The notes under the pieces were generated by a model. It ran no database searches. It was not told the origin of the DNA and saw only the letters and a list, made by a program, of their open reading frames with translations. A program made the translations under genes and the position numbers. From Monosporascus cannonballus (Eukaryota > Ascomycota > Sordariomycetes > Xylariales), in NCBI GenBank assembly GCA_004154925.1, contig QJNS01000437.1:1-36405 (forward strand): a DNA stretch of 36,405 nucleotides, read 5' to 3'. Each line of letters opens with the position of its first letter. Positions within the stretch are counted from its first letter, which is position 1. Shown one piece after another: positions 1-10,199 of the stretch.

Positions 1-1559
1 GGTGAATTCGCACTTCGGGGTCTATGGCCAAGGGGGCCGGAATCAGGCTTCGGGGTCCTATCGTTTATTATTTGGCCGGGAATTTTTGGCGCAGGCGCTC
101 GGATACGGATGGGATCAGGTCGACTGGCTCGGTTCCTGACCTGCTGGTGCGTGTGTCCATCCAGGTACGCGCGGAATACGTCATGGGAATGGGAATGGGC
201 ATGGGCACGGCGACATACGGAACGATACGATACGGGCGTTCAATGGAAACTACGGTACATCACAAGGCAACGCTGATAATAAGCAGCGTCTGGGGTAGTA
301 TCTGCACCACTGCGGGAAAGCAAGGGAAGGGAGGGGATCTAAAAGGCCCAAGCATATCTTAGCTGCTTAAGTTTGTCCGGAGTGGCGGATACACACACAC
401 ATACATGCGACTTTGAACGGGAGCGTAGAGTCTCGACTTGGTTAGGGCCGACGACAGCCGGTGCCTACGTGGGACGGGGTTCACCAAATAACGCGTCGTC
501 AGCCGGGAGGCGTTCTCACCAGCAACCTCGAGCGAAAGAACAATGCTCATACGTACGCATACACGAGCATCCACATACACGAACGGGGCTCTCCAAGCAC
601 ATCACCAAAACTCCTATTAATAGTCCAAAACCTCCTCCGCACCCACAGTCGTCCATCCGTCTTTTACTGGCTTACCTAGGTTTAATAAACATGAATATAA
701 ACACATCGAGAACACCACCGCAACGTGCTGTCCTATGATGGTACTCCAACAGAACGGAGCCAGCATACGAAAGGAAAATGGGGGAGGGGTGTGTGCCCGA
801 GGGTCTCGGGCAATTGGTTGGCCAGTACATCGGTGAGCATACTCAGCGAGTCAGCCAGGAATGTTCTCTATTTGAGGTTTGAAGTGCGCGTTCAGCATCG
901 TCTTTCCGCTATCCGGACCACACCACACCACACACACACACTGTTCACGGACAGAAGAAACAGAAGGCATGAATACCCACCACTCCGCGAACCAGACTAG
1001 TTCTAGTCCCAGGTAGTCAGAGAGAACCATATATAATATGTATATATACACGCACGTATTCAATCTACACGTTCTTATACGCAATTCGTACTTCGATTGA
1101 TGATAGCTAGCTGAGGTAGTCTCGCGAGCAAAGCATGGCTGTTGGCGAGTCGGCAGACTCCTATAGTACGTATGTATGTAGATATTGATATATGAGTGCA
1201 TGTCCCCGCGGGCGCCAATTCCCAAAACCGCCGGACGAGTTTTTGTACTGTACCCTGCCGTGTGATATGTCAGGCGCTTTATACCAACCAACAGTGCCGA
1301 AGAACACAAGAAACAAAAAAAAGACAAGACAGTCCTGGGTTGAAAGGGGGACTAAGGGCCCTCTCCATTCGACGTTTCTAACTATACCACACACAAGAAA
1401 CAACAGCTGCCAACGCCCATAATATGATAATGATGCTGCTGAGAAATGATGATGATGACAGTAATGGATTTCCCTCATCCGGGTTCTTCGCTTCAAGGTC
1501 CCATCATATCCTAGGTAGGGATGGCCGCCGATACGCCAAAAAAAAAAAAAAAGAGCCTT
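1..1559. other. Non-coding flank downstream of the ADAM gene
   Basis: No open frame here resembles a known protein. The stretch holds short simple repeats (CA/TG runs near 390-405 and 920-945, a TA-rich run near 1027-1050) and an A15 tract at 1538-1552. It probably contains the 3' untranslated region of the ADAM-type gene, which ends at 1560. No RNA gene was recognised. Confidence 0.6.
1538..1552. repeat. A15 homopolymer tract
   Basis: Fifteen consecutive A on the plus strand, 7 bp beyond the ADAM stop codon (T15 on the coding strand). A matching A15 tract lies on the other side of the gene at 4022-4036. Confidence 0.9.
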
Positions 1560-3956
1560 TCAGGCATATCGCGTCGTGGGCGCCCTCCTTGGCATCCACG
1601 GCCCGTTGCTTGGCGGGAAGCCCCTTGCCCCTGCAGCGGAGTAAGCTGGAGGCGGCGGGTACGGGACGTTATTACTAGCCCACGCGCCGCCCCCCGAATT
1701 GCCCGCAACCCAGCTGCTGTTGGGCTGCGCGACCCGGGCCTTTGCGTTCCTGATGCGGCTCCTGCGGCGGCACGAGCTGACGCAGCAGCTGAAGATGGAT
1801 ATTAGGATGAGGCCGCCGACGACGCAAGCGACGGGGATGACTATGTTGAGGTTGTCCCTGATGGCGCCGATGGCGCGCTGGAACCAGCTGGAGCCTTGAC
1901 AGACGCCGTTCCGGCACGACCCGCCGCCGTCGCAGGGGGTACCATCTAGGAAGTATTGCTGCATGTTGTAACAGGCTCGAGGTCCCAGTTCGGGCGATGA
2001 ACAAGCCACGATGCAGCTCCCGCTCTGCGCGTCGCAGGCCCTCGTGTCCTGGTTTGAGGTCAGCGACCCTATGAGCGCCTGGCACTGCTGGTCGCGGGAC
2101 GTGCATTGACCGGAGGCGCAGGTCAGGCCGGCGCCGCTATCGCCGCATGCCTGGCCGTCGGGAGTCTTGACGTCCTCCGGGCACATTGCAGTGTTGCCGC
2201 TACATGTCTCTGCTGGGTCGCAGGCTCCCGAGCTTTGGCGGCATACCGTCCCGTTTGAGGCGAACTGGCACTGATCCGTACAGCAGTCTTCATTCATGGG
2301 ATCGCAGAAGGCACCGCTTCTGAGGCGGCACGTACTAGGATCACAGCAACTGTTACCGCCGCACCCCTCTTCTCCGCCGCAATCACACTGCTCGCCTTGC
2401 TCGACGATGCCGTTGCCGCACTGGCTCTCAGTTATCGTGGGGACTCCCCTGTTGTCACTTAGGCACGAAGAACTGACACTACCGCGGCCCATGGCCGAAC
2501 AGATATTTCCAACGCTACAAGCGGAGAAACGCGTAATTCCTCTCCCGGTAGACGGATTCATGATGAAGTCCCCCCCAGCGTCGCAACTATTACTGGTGAG
2601 GGGACAACATTTCTGCATGCTCATAGTCCCATCGCTACATGTTCTGGACGTACAGTCATGGAATGCACCAAACGTATGGCCGGTCTCGTGAGCGAAGACC
2701 TGCCACTCGGTACCGTCTGTGCTTATCACCACATTGGCGGCTGCGATAGTCTCATTGTCGCCCTGTTGTGTCGCGCCCTGGGAGCATACCTGGCCCAGCC
2801 AAGCTAGTCCGACCGCCGCGTCGGTGTTGCAGGTACTCAGCAGGGTCCAGTACGCATTGTCGTCCTCGAATTGACCCCGCCATGCCGAGAACAAGCTCAG
2901 ACGATCAGTGATGTCAACACCGCCGCCACACCGTACGTTCCACGGTGCGTTTGCCGGGGCACTTCCCGGGCATTCAGGGGGTTGGACTGTGATATTCCGG
3001 ACGCCGAGGGAGATGTTGAACGTGGATTCGTAGACTTGCGATGCCGAATTGACCATGTTAATGACGTGCTCCCGCATATCGCTTTCGCTGCCGAACTGGG
3101 AGCGATAATTACAGTCAGTAGCAATACCAATCAGGGCAACCTTTCGCGTGCTGGGACAGCCAGCGGTCGAGCCGATGGTGCTTGCCAGGTTGACACCGGC
3201 GCCATTCCCTCCCGTGGTCCCATCAATCTGCCGGCCCAAAAGCGCGCTCGTCTCAACTGAGGATGTGTTACGAATGTCCAGACCAAGGTGAACCGGATGA
3301 GTATCCTGGTTGTTGAACTGCAAGCTATCGGATTCACAGGTGCTCCCACCAAAGCCAAGGCCTCGCTTCAGTTCGTTGTGGGAGTAGACAGGGTCCTGCA
3401 AGACATCCGTGTCCCTCCAGACAACCATGTACTCGTCATCAGCGATATCGACATCGGGATCTCCGTCGACCCGTGCTCGCCTGTAATTGGAGGCTGTAAC
3501 AACATGGTGGTGGTCCCCATTGATCCTAAAGACGCCTTGGAAAAGGGGATTCGGTCCGTCTCGGCTGATCGTTATCCTTGCGAAGCCCGAGTTTATCCAT
3601 TCCGAATGGCCCGGGTACTGTACGAAGGCGTGGCCCTTGAAGACTCTGTGATTTGTCCGTTGGACCTCCTCATTGCGCTGAATGGTGCCGTCGGGGCCAA
3701 GGTGTGTTATAGTTAATGAATCTGACATTATATCATGATTAGGCTCTAGTGATATTCGTATTTTCTGTTTCTCTGCGTGTAATAAGAAAGTTAGGTCGAA
3801 CGACGAATAAGCATGAACCCGATGCGACGGCGTGTGCAATACTGGGCTGTCGAGGCGGGTAACGTAGTTCAGAGGGTTTCTCTTGACGGAATGGGCGTCC
3901 GATGACTGCGCTATGGCGAGCAGCAGAGCGGCTGCGGCCGTGAAGATGCCGCGCAT
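1560..3956 (-). CDS. ADAM-type membrane zinc metalloprotease (reprolysin family M12B)
   Basis: A single uninterrupted frame encodes 798 aa. Seen in order: a signal peptide (first ~22 residues, Ala/Leu-rich), a prodomain, a reprolysin catalytic domain with zinc motif HETGHTFGAFHD at residues 423-434, a Cys-rich disintegrin-like domain from about residue 505 (CGNGIVEQGEQCDCG), a further Cys-rich segment, one membrane span at about 705-729, then a ~69-residue basic and Pro-rich cytoplasmic tail. This is the architecture of fungal ADAM proteins such as ADM-A/ADM-B of Aspergillus. By family, it should cleave extracellular or wall-associated protein substrates at the cell surface; the substrate is unknown. 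The tail contains PPPPAY, a PPxY-type motif that could bind WW domains of Rsp5-like ubiquitin ligases (inference). The first in-frame ATG of the frame directly begins the signal peptide, so this start was chosen. Absence of introns is notable for a gene this long among intron-bearing neighbours. Confidence 0.93.
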   Translation of the reverse strand: MRGIFTAAAALLLAIAQSSDAHSVKRNPLNYVTRLDSPVLHTPSHRVHAYSSFDLTFLLHAEKQKIRISLEPNHDIMSDSLTITHLGPDGTIQRNEEVQRTNHRVFKGHAFVQYPGHSEWINSGFARITISRDGPNPLFQGVFRINGDHHHVVTASNYRRARVDGDPDVDIADDEYMVVWRDTDVLQDPVYSHNELKRGLGFGGSTCESDSLQFNNQDTHPVHLGLDIRNTSSVETSALLGRQIDGTTGGNGAGVNLASTIGSTAGCPSTRKVALIGIATDCNYRSQFGSESDMREHVINMVNSASQVYESTFNISLGVRNITVQPPECPGSAPANAPWNVRCGGGVDITDRLSLFSAWRGQFEDDNAYWTLLSTCNTDAAVGLAWLGQVCSQGATQQGDNETIAAANVVISTDGTEWQVFAHETGHTFGAFHDCTSRTCSDGTMSMQKCCPLTSNSCDAGGDFIMNPSTGRGITRFSACSVGNICSAMGRGSVSSSCLSDNRGVPTITESQCGNGIVEQGEQCDCGGEEGCGGNSCCDPSTCRLRSGAFCDPMNEDCCTDQCQFASNGTVCRQSSGACDPAETCSGNTAMCPEDVKTPDGQACGDSGAGLTCASGQCTSRDQQCQALIGSLTSNQDTRACDAQSGSCIVACSSPELGPRACYNMQQYFLDGTPCDGGGSCRNGVCQGSSWFQRAIGAIRDNLNIVIPVACVVGGLILISIFSCCVSSCRRRSRIRNAKARVAQPNSSWVAGNSGGGAWASNNVPYPPPPAYSAAGARGFPPSNGPWMPRRAPTTRYA

Positions 3957-3995
3957 TGTGGAAGGAAATATGAGTCCCGCAAAGGGGAGGGACGG

Positions 3996-4019
3996 CTACG
4001 TTTCTCTTCGAAAGTTCAT
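3996..4019 (-). promoter_or_regulatory. Possible 7-codon upstream ORF of the ADAM gene
   Basis: On the coding strand an ATG at 4019 opens a 7-codon frame closed by TAG at 3996, ending about 40 nt before the ADAM start codon. If the transcript begins upstream of 4019 this would be a short uORF able to dampen translation. The transcription start is not visible, so this is tentative. Confidence 0.25.
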
Positions 4020-4021
4020 GC

Positions 4022-4036
4022 AAAAAAAAAAAAAAA
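4022..4036. repeat. A15 homopolymer tract
   Basis: Fifteen A on the plus strand, 65 bp upstream of the ADAM start codon (T15 on the coding strand). Poly(dA:dT) tracts often mark nucleosome-poor fungal promoters; a promoter role here is inference. Confidence 0.85.
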
Positions 4037-4560
4037 GTAGAGAGCACTTGTATCCTAAAGGTTTAAGGTTTTCGCCTCCAAGCAACTCGTAATCCAAATC
4101 TGCGGTCGCCGTCGTTATGCTCGTCGCCCAGGCCGCCAATTACCGTTGATTCAATCGCCCGTTCACGAAAGGTTGGGAACTGGAGCGAACACGTCTACCT
4201 ATCCTCGAATGCTATCGTGATTGTGCCGTCGACGGATTGACGGTTACCAAGACGGGGGATAGTCTAGACTCAAGATGCTGAAACGGGGGCTCAGCGTTTA
4301 GGGAGTCGTAGGTAGCGGCTTGGAAGGGAGTCGACGCCCGACCGGCTTGACCGTCGCTAATCCGGAAATTGGATTGAGATGTCACCGCGCTTCCAACCAG
4401 GGAATATTTGTGGAAGTTTTCGAAGAGATCTTTCTAATGTATGAAACGAGTGCAAAACAGAACAGTCCACGGTGGGATGAAGAGAAAGAGACCGAAGGAG
4501 GGGGCTAGCCCGCTTCGTGGATGGTTGGATGGCTGGCTATGTAGGGGCACCAGAGCTGGA

Positions 4561-4590
4561 CTGCACTGCACTGCACTGCACTGCTGCTGC
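4561..4590. repeat. (CTGCA)n / (CTG)n microsatellite
   Basis: Four tandem CTGCA units followed by CTG CTG CTG C. It falls in non-coding DNA. Confidence 0.9.
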
Positions 4591-4647
4591 TTACCAACAC
4601 AACACAATGCGACACCAGTACGTATGGATGTGAAAAATGAGTGGGTG

Positions 4648-4667
4648 GGATGGATGGATGGATGGAT
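4648..4667. repeat. (GGAT)5 microsatellite
   Basis: Five perfect tandem GGAT units, about 60 bp from the CTGCA repeat. Confidence 0.9.
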
Positions 4668-5758
4668 GTTTCGGCCATTGCTGGGGAGATGCCTTCTGTG
4701 CAGCCACGCAACTCTGGCCACTCAAAACGAGCCTCGACTCGCTCTTTCAACCCCCCATTGCCGGTCACCCGGGGTTGCATGAGTTTAACCCCTGCGCCTC
4801 CCGATTGCTCCTTACTCTTGGTGGTAAATGGGTTGCTTGGCAGTCGGCAACTTTGGGTCAACGGCCACGTTCTAACACAGTGTTGATACCGTAGGGCTGG
4901 ACGGTAAATGTCAAAATATTCTGTGTTGAAACCCTCCACTAAACTATTTGGTAACACTGGCGTGTTACTGAAATGGCTGACGACCTGGGACTTAAAGGTC
5001 TGCGCATGTTAACGTGAGGAGGTATAGCTGCGGTTAATAATTTGGGGACTAAATAAGGGGGCAAGCATATGGCAGCTGTCCCAGCATGTTCAATGGTACT
5101 TCCAATAATGAATACGGGGTAATAGAAGCATTTAATTCGTAATGAGTGATAAATATGCACTTCTATATTACCGCATATGTGCAAGGGGACCACTCTTTTT
5201 GTAGGCGCCCTGGTTTGGGTGTGGTGAACGATGAGACGAGATAAACCCCAGACCGTATTTAGTCTTAGCCACCTCTCCCGTCCTGTTTCAAGGGTCCAGC
5301 TGCGTTTGAGAATCATCGGCTGCACATGTAGCTCTAGTGGAGCCCGAAAGAGATTATTATTTATAAAAAGTCCAGATATACCTATTTCGAAATGCCTTTT
5401 TTGCCTGCCACGTTAAAGATCTTCAACCCTAGCCTACGGTATGTAGTTCTCGGCACCGCCGCGACAGTGCCAGCTATGTTTTGGTACTGTAGTTAGATAG
5501 CGTGTTAACTAACTTAGAGCCAAATAAGCGGGTAAACGGTCTCTATACATAGTACAGTAAACGGCATCTTACACCCGCCCGTTCTCCCTCTTCCCTCGGT
5601 TCTCGGAAGAGGAGGAGAGTTTGAGAGTTTCATCAATACCCGAGTCAATCTACGTGATGTATGTATCCTCTGTTCTCATCATGGAGCCAATGCCCGCAGC
5701 AAAACAGTACATCGCCGCATGGTATCGCGGCAAGTACGTGCATACTTCGCCTGAGAAA

Positions 5759-5773
5759 CCCCCCCCCCCCCCC
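5759..5773. repeat. C15 homopolymer tract
   Basis: Fifteen consecutive C in non-coding DNA. Its length makes the exact count unreliable in most sequencing chemistries. Confidence 0.85.
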
Positions 5774-6286
5774 AAGCGGTGGCAGTCGTCCGCTTTCTGT
5801 ACCTCAGAACAGCGCCGCACTCGGCACACCGGTCAGCTCCCAAGGCTCGCCCATGACGCGTCCCATCTCTCGTCCTGTTTCCTTCCCCGCCAGCTAGGCC
5901 CTTACGCAATATTCCGGGGGCCCTCGTTGCCGCGTTGCGTAACATGGGAATACTTGCTTCCCGCGGGCGATATAGTTAATGGCGCTCAGCCAGGAATAGT
6001 CGGTATGAACGTTACTCCATCTTGGGAGATATCACTCCAGGTGAATGAATGCCTTGGAGCTGTCTTCTCGGATGGGCACACATGACAAACGTCCTACACA
6101 CCTACCCAGGTAGGCACATACCCATACACAGACGCAAGAGGCCCAATGGACATAGGCCTCGAGGCTATATCTACCGGAAAACGCATACACGTAGATCCGA
6201 GATCCAATCAGCCTAGACGGATCCGAGTAATCGTACATGGACCTGGTGGATACTCGGCTCCGTCCGCACAAGCATCCAGACAAAAG

Positions 6287-6361
6287 GTGGTGGACAAAAT
6301 AATGATAGTGCCCAGAGCTGCAACGCAACGCATTGGCACTATCAACTATTTTGTCCACCAC
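6287..6361. mobile_element. Tc1/mariner-type terminal inverted repeat pair (fold-back relic or tiny MITE)
   Basis: Left arm 6287-6312 begins GTGGTGGACAAAATA and ends ATAGTGCC. Right arm 6335-6361 is its near-perfect reverse complement, ending TATTTTGTCCACCAC. The arms differ only in the centre (ATG versus GTTG) and are separated by 22 bp. The outer sequence resembles the GTGG(T/C)GGACAAAA ends of many Tc1-like transposons (from memory of the family). No transposase frame lies between or near them and no clear TA target duplication is visible, so this looks like a collapsed, non-autonomous remnant. Confidence 0.6.
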
Positions 6362-6570
6362 ATTGCCAGAAAGCAAAACCCTCTGAAAAATGACCCTCAC
6401 GTATAACGAAACAACAGCGGGCAAGCAAGCAAAAGCACCAACAGCAGCATGTCTAGCATGACTCCTCCGCAGATCAGCGCCCGACTTCGATGGGAGGAAG
6501 AGGTGGCGGTTTTGCCGAGCGAGGCGGAGCAGGCGCTTGGCACCTACGTATACACTTATCAGATGTACAG

Positions 6571-6590
6571 ACGTACGCACGTACGTACGT
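6571..6590. repeat. (ACGT)n short repeat
   Basis: ACGTACGCACGTACGTACGT, five ACGT-type units with one change, self-complementary. A TGTC TGTC TGTC run follows at 6604-6616. Confidence 0.8.
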
Positions 6591-7671
6591 CTTGGGGTCT
6601 TGGTGTCTGTCTGTCTTTAATTCCGAGCCCGGGGTGTCCCCGTAAATCCGATGCGCAAAACGACGCGGTTCGGATGAAAAGTTGGGTAGGGATCTCCACA
6701 CTCGCCCGCGATGGCGGGACGGGGCGAAGGGGTGGTTACGTATGAATAAGACGTCACCGGGCACCGCCTCCCCAGACCACATGTAACGACTGCACGAGAG
6801 AGAGAAGACGTACGTATGTACCGGTCCGTATAGATGGAGAAGCCGGTAAGGACGGTCATTAAGGTACATAAGTGGTAAAGAATGTCACGCGACCCCCAAC
6901 ATACCACGACTATTATCATCTACTAGCCGGCGCACCAGCTGTGAGGGGATCGTAGCGGGAGACTCTGCAATGGGCAAGTGTGATACCCACCGAGCCCCCC
7001 GGGTTGCGTGGCGGGTGTCTAACCAAGCAATGCTCTTTCTTGTTTCTTGTTAGTAGCCTCCGACCTTTAGCTTCTGGGCCTTATAAGATGATTTGAAAAA
7101 CTTACATTCTCTACGGAGTGGTGCGAAAGTGGTGCGCCGCGGGAGGACAACGGGATATACAATGGTAGCCGGTAGTGGGGGTTAGGGCTGCAACACGGAT
7201 AAAGCACGCTTTACACGTTCTGGTGGCTAACTAGGAAAATCCGAGTCGGTTTACTTACGGACATCCATAGATATACAGATATCTGCTCCCGCCAGTACCC
7301 ACCTACATACCAAGCATAAGGTGTGACCAGGTGGTAACCCGTAACCCCTACATCACAGGAAGGGGGGAATTTTGCCCCGGCTCCCTTGCTCCTGGGCCTT
7401 GCCTAGCCTAGCGCCCGTGACAATAATAGCCCGACAACATCCAGACAATAAGATAGACAGAGAGACAAAGCGACTGCACCAATGTGTATATGTGATGTAT
7501 ATGATCCTACCCCAACGTCCAACATCTCGTCGAGCCCGTCACCACTGGACCAGGCTGCACGGACGCGCACGCCATCAAGCGACTCAAGGGTATGCCATGC
7601 CGTGGTATCCCTCACTCACAAGCGCTCCCGCACTCTACTACCTATTACACACGGCCCCGGTACGAGTTTGC

Positions 7672-10199
7672 TCACCTCTTCCTCTGCTCGTGAACGACGC
7701 TAATGATCTTCTCTACGACAGAGGGATCGGACAGCTACGGGTGGGAGACAATATTAGCGCTCACGGAATGGAGTCCGACAATTCTACAAATCACATAGAA
7801 AACACAACAAACACAACAGCAACAGCAACGCAACAGAGGATCAAAACAGGGGGTTTGGATACTCACAGTCGTAACGTCGCCGAGCTGATCCTCCTCGCCG
7901 GCGAGGATCTTGCGCAGGATGCGGCGCATGATCTTGCCGGAGCGGGTCTTGGGGAGGTCGGGGACGACGAAGACGGCCTTGGGGGCGGCGAAGGGCCCGA
8001 TGCTGCGGCGCACCTGCATGACGAACTCCTTGCGTAGCGCCTCACCGACGGTCCCGCCGGGGCCGACGTCCTTGACCGACACGAACGCGTTGACCGCCTG
8101 CCCCGTGAGCTCGTCCGCCACGCCCACCACCGCCGCCTCGGCCACCGCGTGGTGCTCGATGAGCGCCGCCTCGATCTCCGCCGTCGACAGCCGGTGTCCG
8201 CTGACGTTGACCACATCGTCCACGCGGCCCCGGATCCAGTAGAAGCCCTCGTGGTCGCGGCCTGCGCCGTCGCCGGTGAACTGTCCGCCCCATCGTCAGT
8301 CGGCTCGGCTCGCATCCGTACCGGGGAAATTCTCTCCGGAAGGGGACAGGACGGAGGGAGAATCAGGTTGTGCAAAACTTACGTAGTAGCCCTTGTATAC
8401 GTTTAGGTACGTGTCCATGTACCTCCTGTGCGCTCCGTACACGGTCCTGGCCATGCTCGGCCATGGCTGCTTGAACGCCAGCACGCCCTCCACGTCATTT
8501 CCGGGTACCTCTTCGCCCGTGATGGGGTCGATGATGGCCGGCTCGATGCCGAAGAAGGGCAGAGAAGCACTTCCCGGTTTCGTCGGCGTCACACCGGCCA
8601 GGGGGGTGATCACGTTCGAGCCGGTCTCGGTTTGCCAGTAGGTCTGCCCTGGTTAGTATGGGTATCGGGGGAGTTATAGATGCCGTAGCAACTCACATCG
8701 ATGACGTGTGCCTCTTCCTTGCCGATGACCTCGAAGTACCACTTCCAAACCTCCGCAGCGATCGGTTCTCCGACCGAGCCCAGAACTCGCAGCTTCGGCA
8801 TGTGGTGCTTGACGTACTCGTCTCCGGCGCGCTTTAGCAGTCTCAGGGCCGTGGGCGCGACGTAGAACTGCGTGACTTCGTGCTTCTCGACGATGTCCCA
8901 GTACCGCGAGAAGTTAGGGTAAGCGGGAGTTCCCTCGAAGACGACCGTAGAGACACCCAACAAGAGGGGTGCGTAGACGACGTAAGTGTGCCCGGTGATC
9001 CAACCGACGTCACCACCGCAGAAGTACCGGTCGCTGTCGTGGATATCGAAGACGTACTTTCCGGTTATAGCGGCTCCGAGAAGATAACCGCCCGTCGTGT
9101 GCATAACGCCCTTGGGCTTTCCGGTCGAGCCGGAGGTGTACAGCAGGAAAAGGGGGTCCTCAGAGTTGACGACCTCGGGAGGGCAGTATGCAGGCCATTT
9201 CTCGACCTCCTCGTGCCACCAGAAATCTCGGCCCTCCGTCCAGGGGATATCGGCGCCGGTGCGCTTGTAGACCAAGACGTGGGCCACGTTGGGACACCGT
9301 TTCAGGGCGTCGTCGACAATCTTCTTGGTGCCGATCAATTTGCCTCCCCGCTTTCCCTCGTCCGACGTGATGACGACCTTGGAATTGGCGTCAATGACAC
9401 GGTCGCGCAGGGAATCCGACGAGAAACCGGCAAAGACGACCGAGTGGACGGCACCGATTCTGGAAATGGCGAGGAATGCGATGATGGCCTCCGGAATCAT
9501 GGGTAGGTAGATGGCGACGGTGTCTCCCTTCTTCACGCCCATCTGCTTGAGGACGTTGGCAGTCTTGCAGACCTCGCGCAGGAGCTCACCGTATGTTAAT
9601 TTGCGGCCCTCATTGGGCTCGTCGGCCTCGTAGATGATTGCGACCTTGTTTGGGTCCTTCAGGGCATGGCGGTCCACGCAGTTATAAGAGGCGTTCAGCT
9701 GGCCCTCAAGGAACCAAGCAACATCGCCGTTCTCTAGGGATCCAGACCGGACAGTCTGGAAGTCTCTCTGCCACGTCAATAATTCTCTGGCTTTTGTGCC
9801 CCAGAACTTCTCCGGCTCCGTGATAGACTCCTTGTACATCTGCTGGTACTCCTCAAGGCCTACGTTTGGGTTAGAAAAACCCGCTGTTACGACTTACAAA
9901 CTGGATGACGCTCGGGGTCCTTGGACTTACTGCTAATATGAGGTTTGCTGGGATGCTCTGGTTTGATGTTAGCCTGGTTCTTCGCACTGTACAGCCCGCC
10001 CGTTCATATAAAAGCAGGGGGGAGGGGGCGGGGGAGTCCTCAGGAGTGGCGCTCACTGTCTAGCATCTTCTTAGGAGGGTCTGCGGGACTTTGTTAGTAA
10101 GCTACCATGAGAACAGTCTCTGAGATTTGGGTTCCTACGGTAAGTGTCGACCAGATGGGCCTCAGCGACCACTGGGCTTTTGTTCTCCGACTCGGCCAT
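7672..10199 (-). CDS. facA: Acetyl-CoA synthetase (acetate--CoA ligase, AMP-forming)
   Basis: Activates acetate to acetyl-CoA through an acetyl-AMP intermediate; needed for growth on acetate and C2 compounds. Proposed exons on the minus strand: 10139-10199, 10057-10080, 9931-9957, 8697-9859, 8383-8643, 7867-8280, 7672-7734. All six introns are GT-AG, phases fit, and the product is 670 aa, the usual size. Visible landmarks are the ANL-family P-loop [11 protein letters not shown] at about residue 278, [11 protein letters not shown], the TYWQTETG motif rebuilt across the 53-bp intron 8644-8696, and the catalytic Lys of TRSGK at residue 628. The start ATG lies in a good context (AACGCCATGG), and VDTYHPPKKM is reconstituted across the first junction as in other fungal enzymes. 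The last exon restores the C-terminus [20 protein letters not shown]. The symbol follows Aspergillus facA; the Neurospora name is acu-5. Confidence 0.97.

Larger units (their letters stand above)
4037..7671. other. Long intergenic region without a recognisable gene
   Basis: About 3.6 kb between the ADAM promoter and the 3' end of acetyl-CoA synthetase. Open frames here are short, overlap each other on both strands and match no family I know. The region contains several microsatellites, a C15 run and a Tc1-type inverted repeat pair, all listed separately. It also holds the probable 3' UTR of the acetyl-CoA synthetase gene near 7400-7671. Confidence 0.6.

Noticed and set aside
1560..3956. ADAM gene as a processed retrocopy
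   Set aside because: The downstream homopolymer is poly-T, not poly-A, on the coding strand, and no target-site duplication is visible.
7735..7866. Read-through C-terminus of acetyl-CoA synthetase with a Cys run
   Set aside because: The segment is a GT-AG intron; splicing it restores the expected C-terminus ending at 7672.
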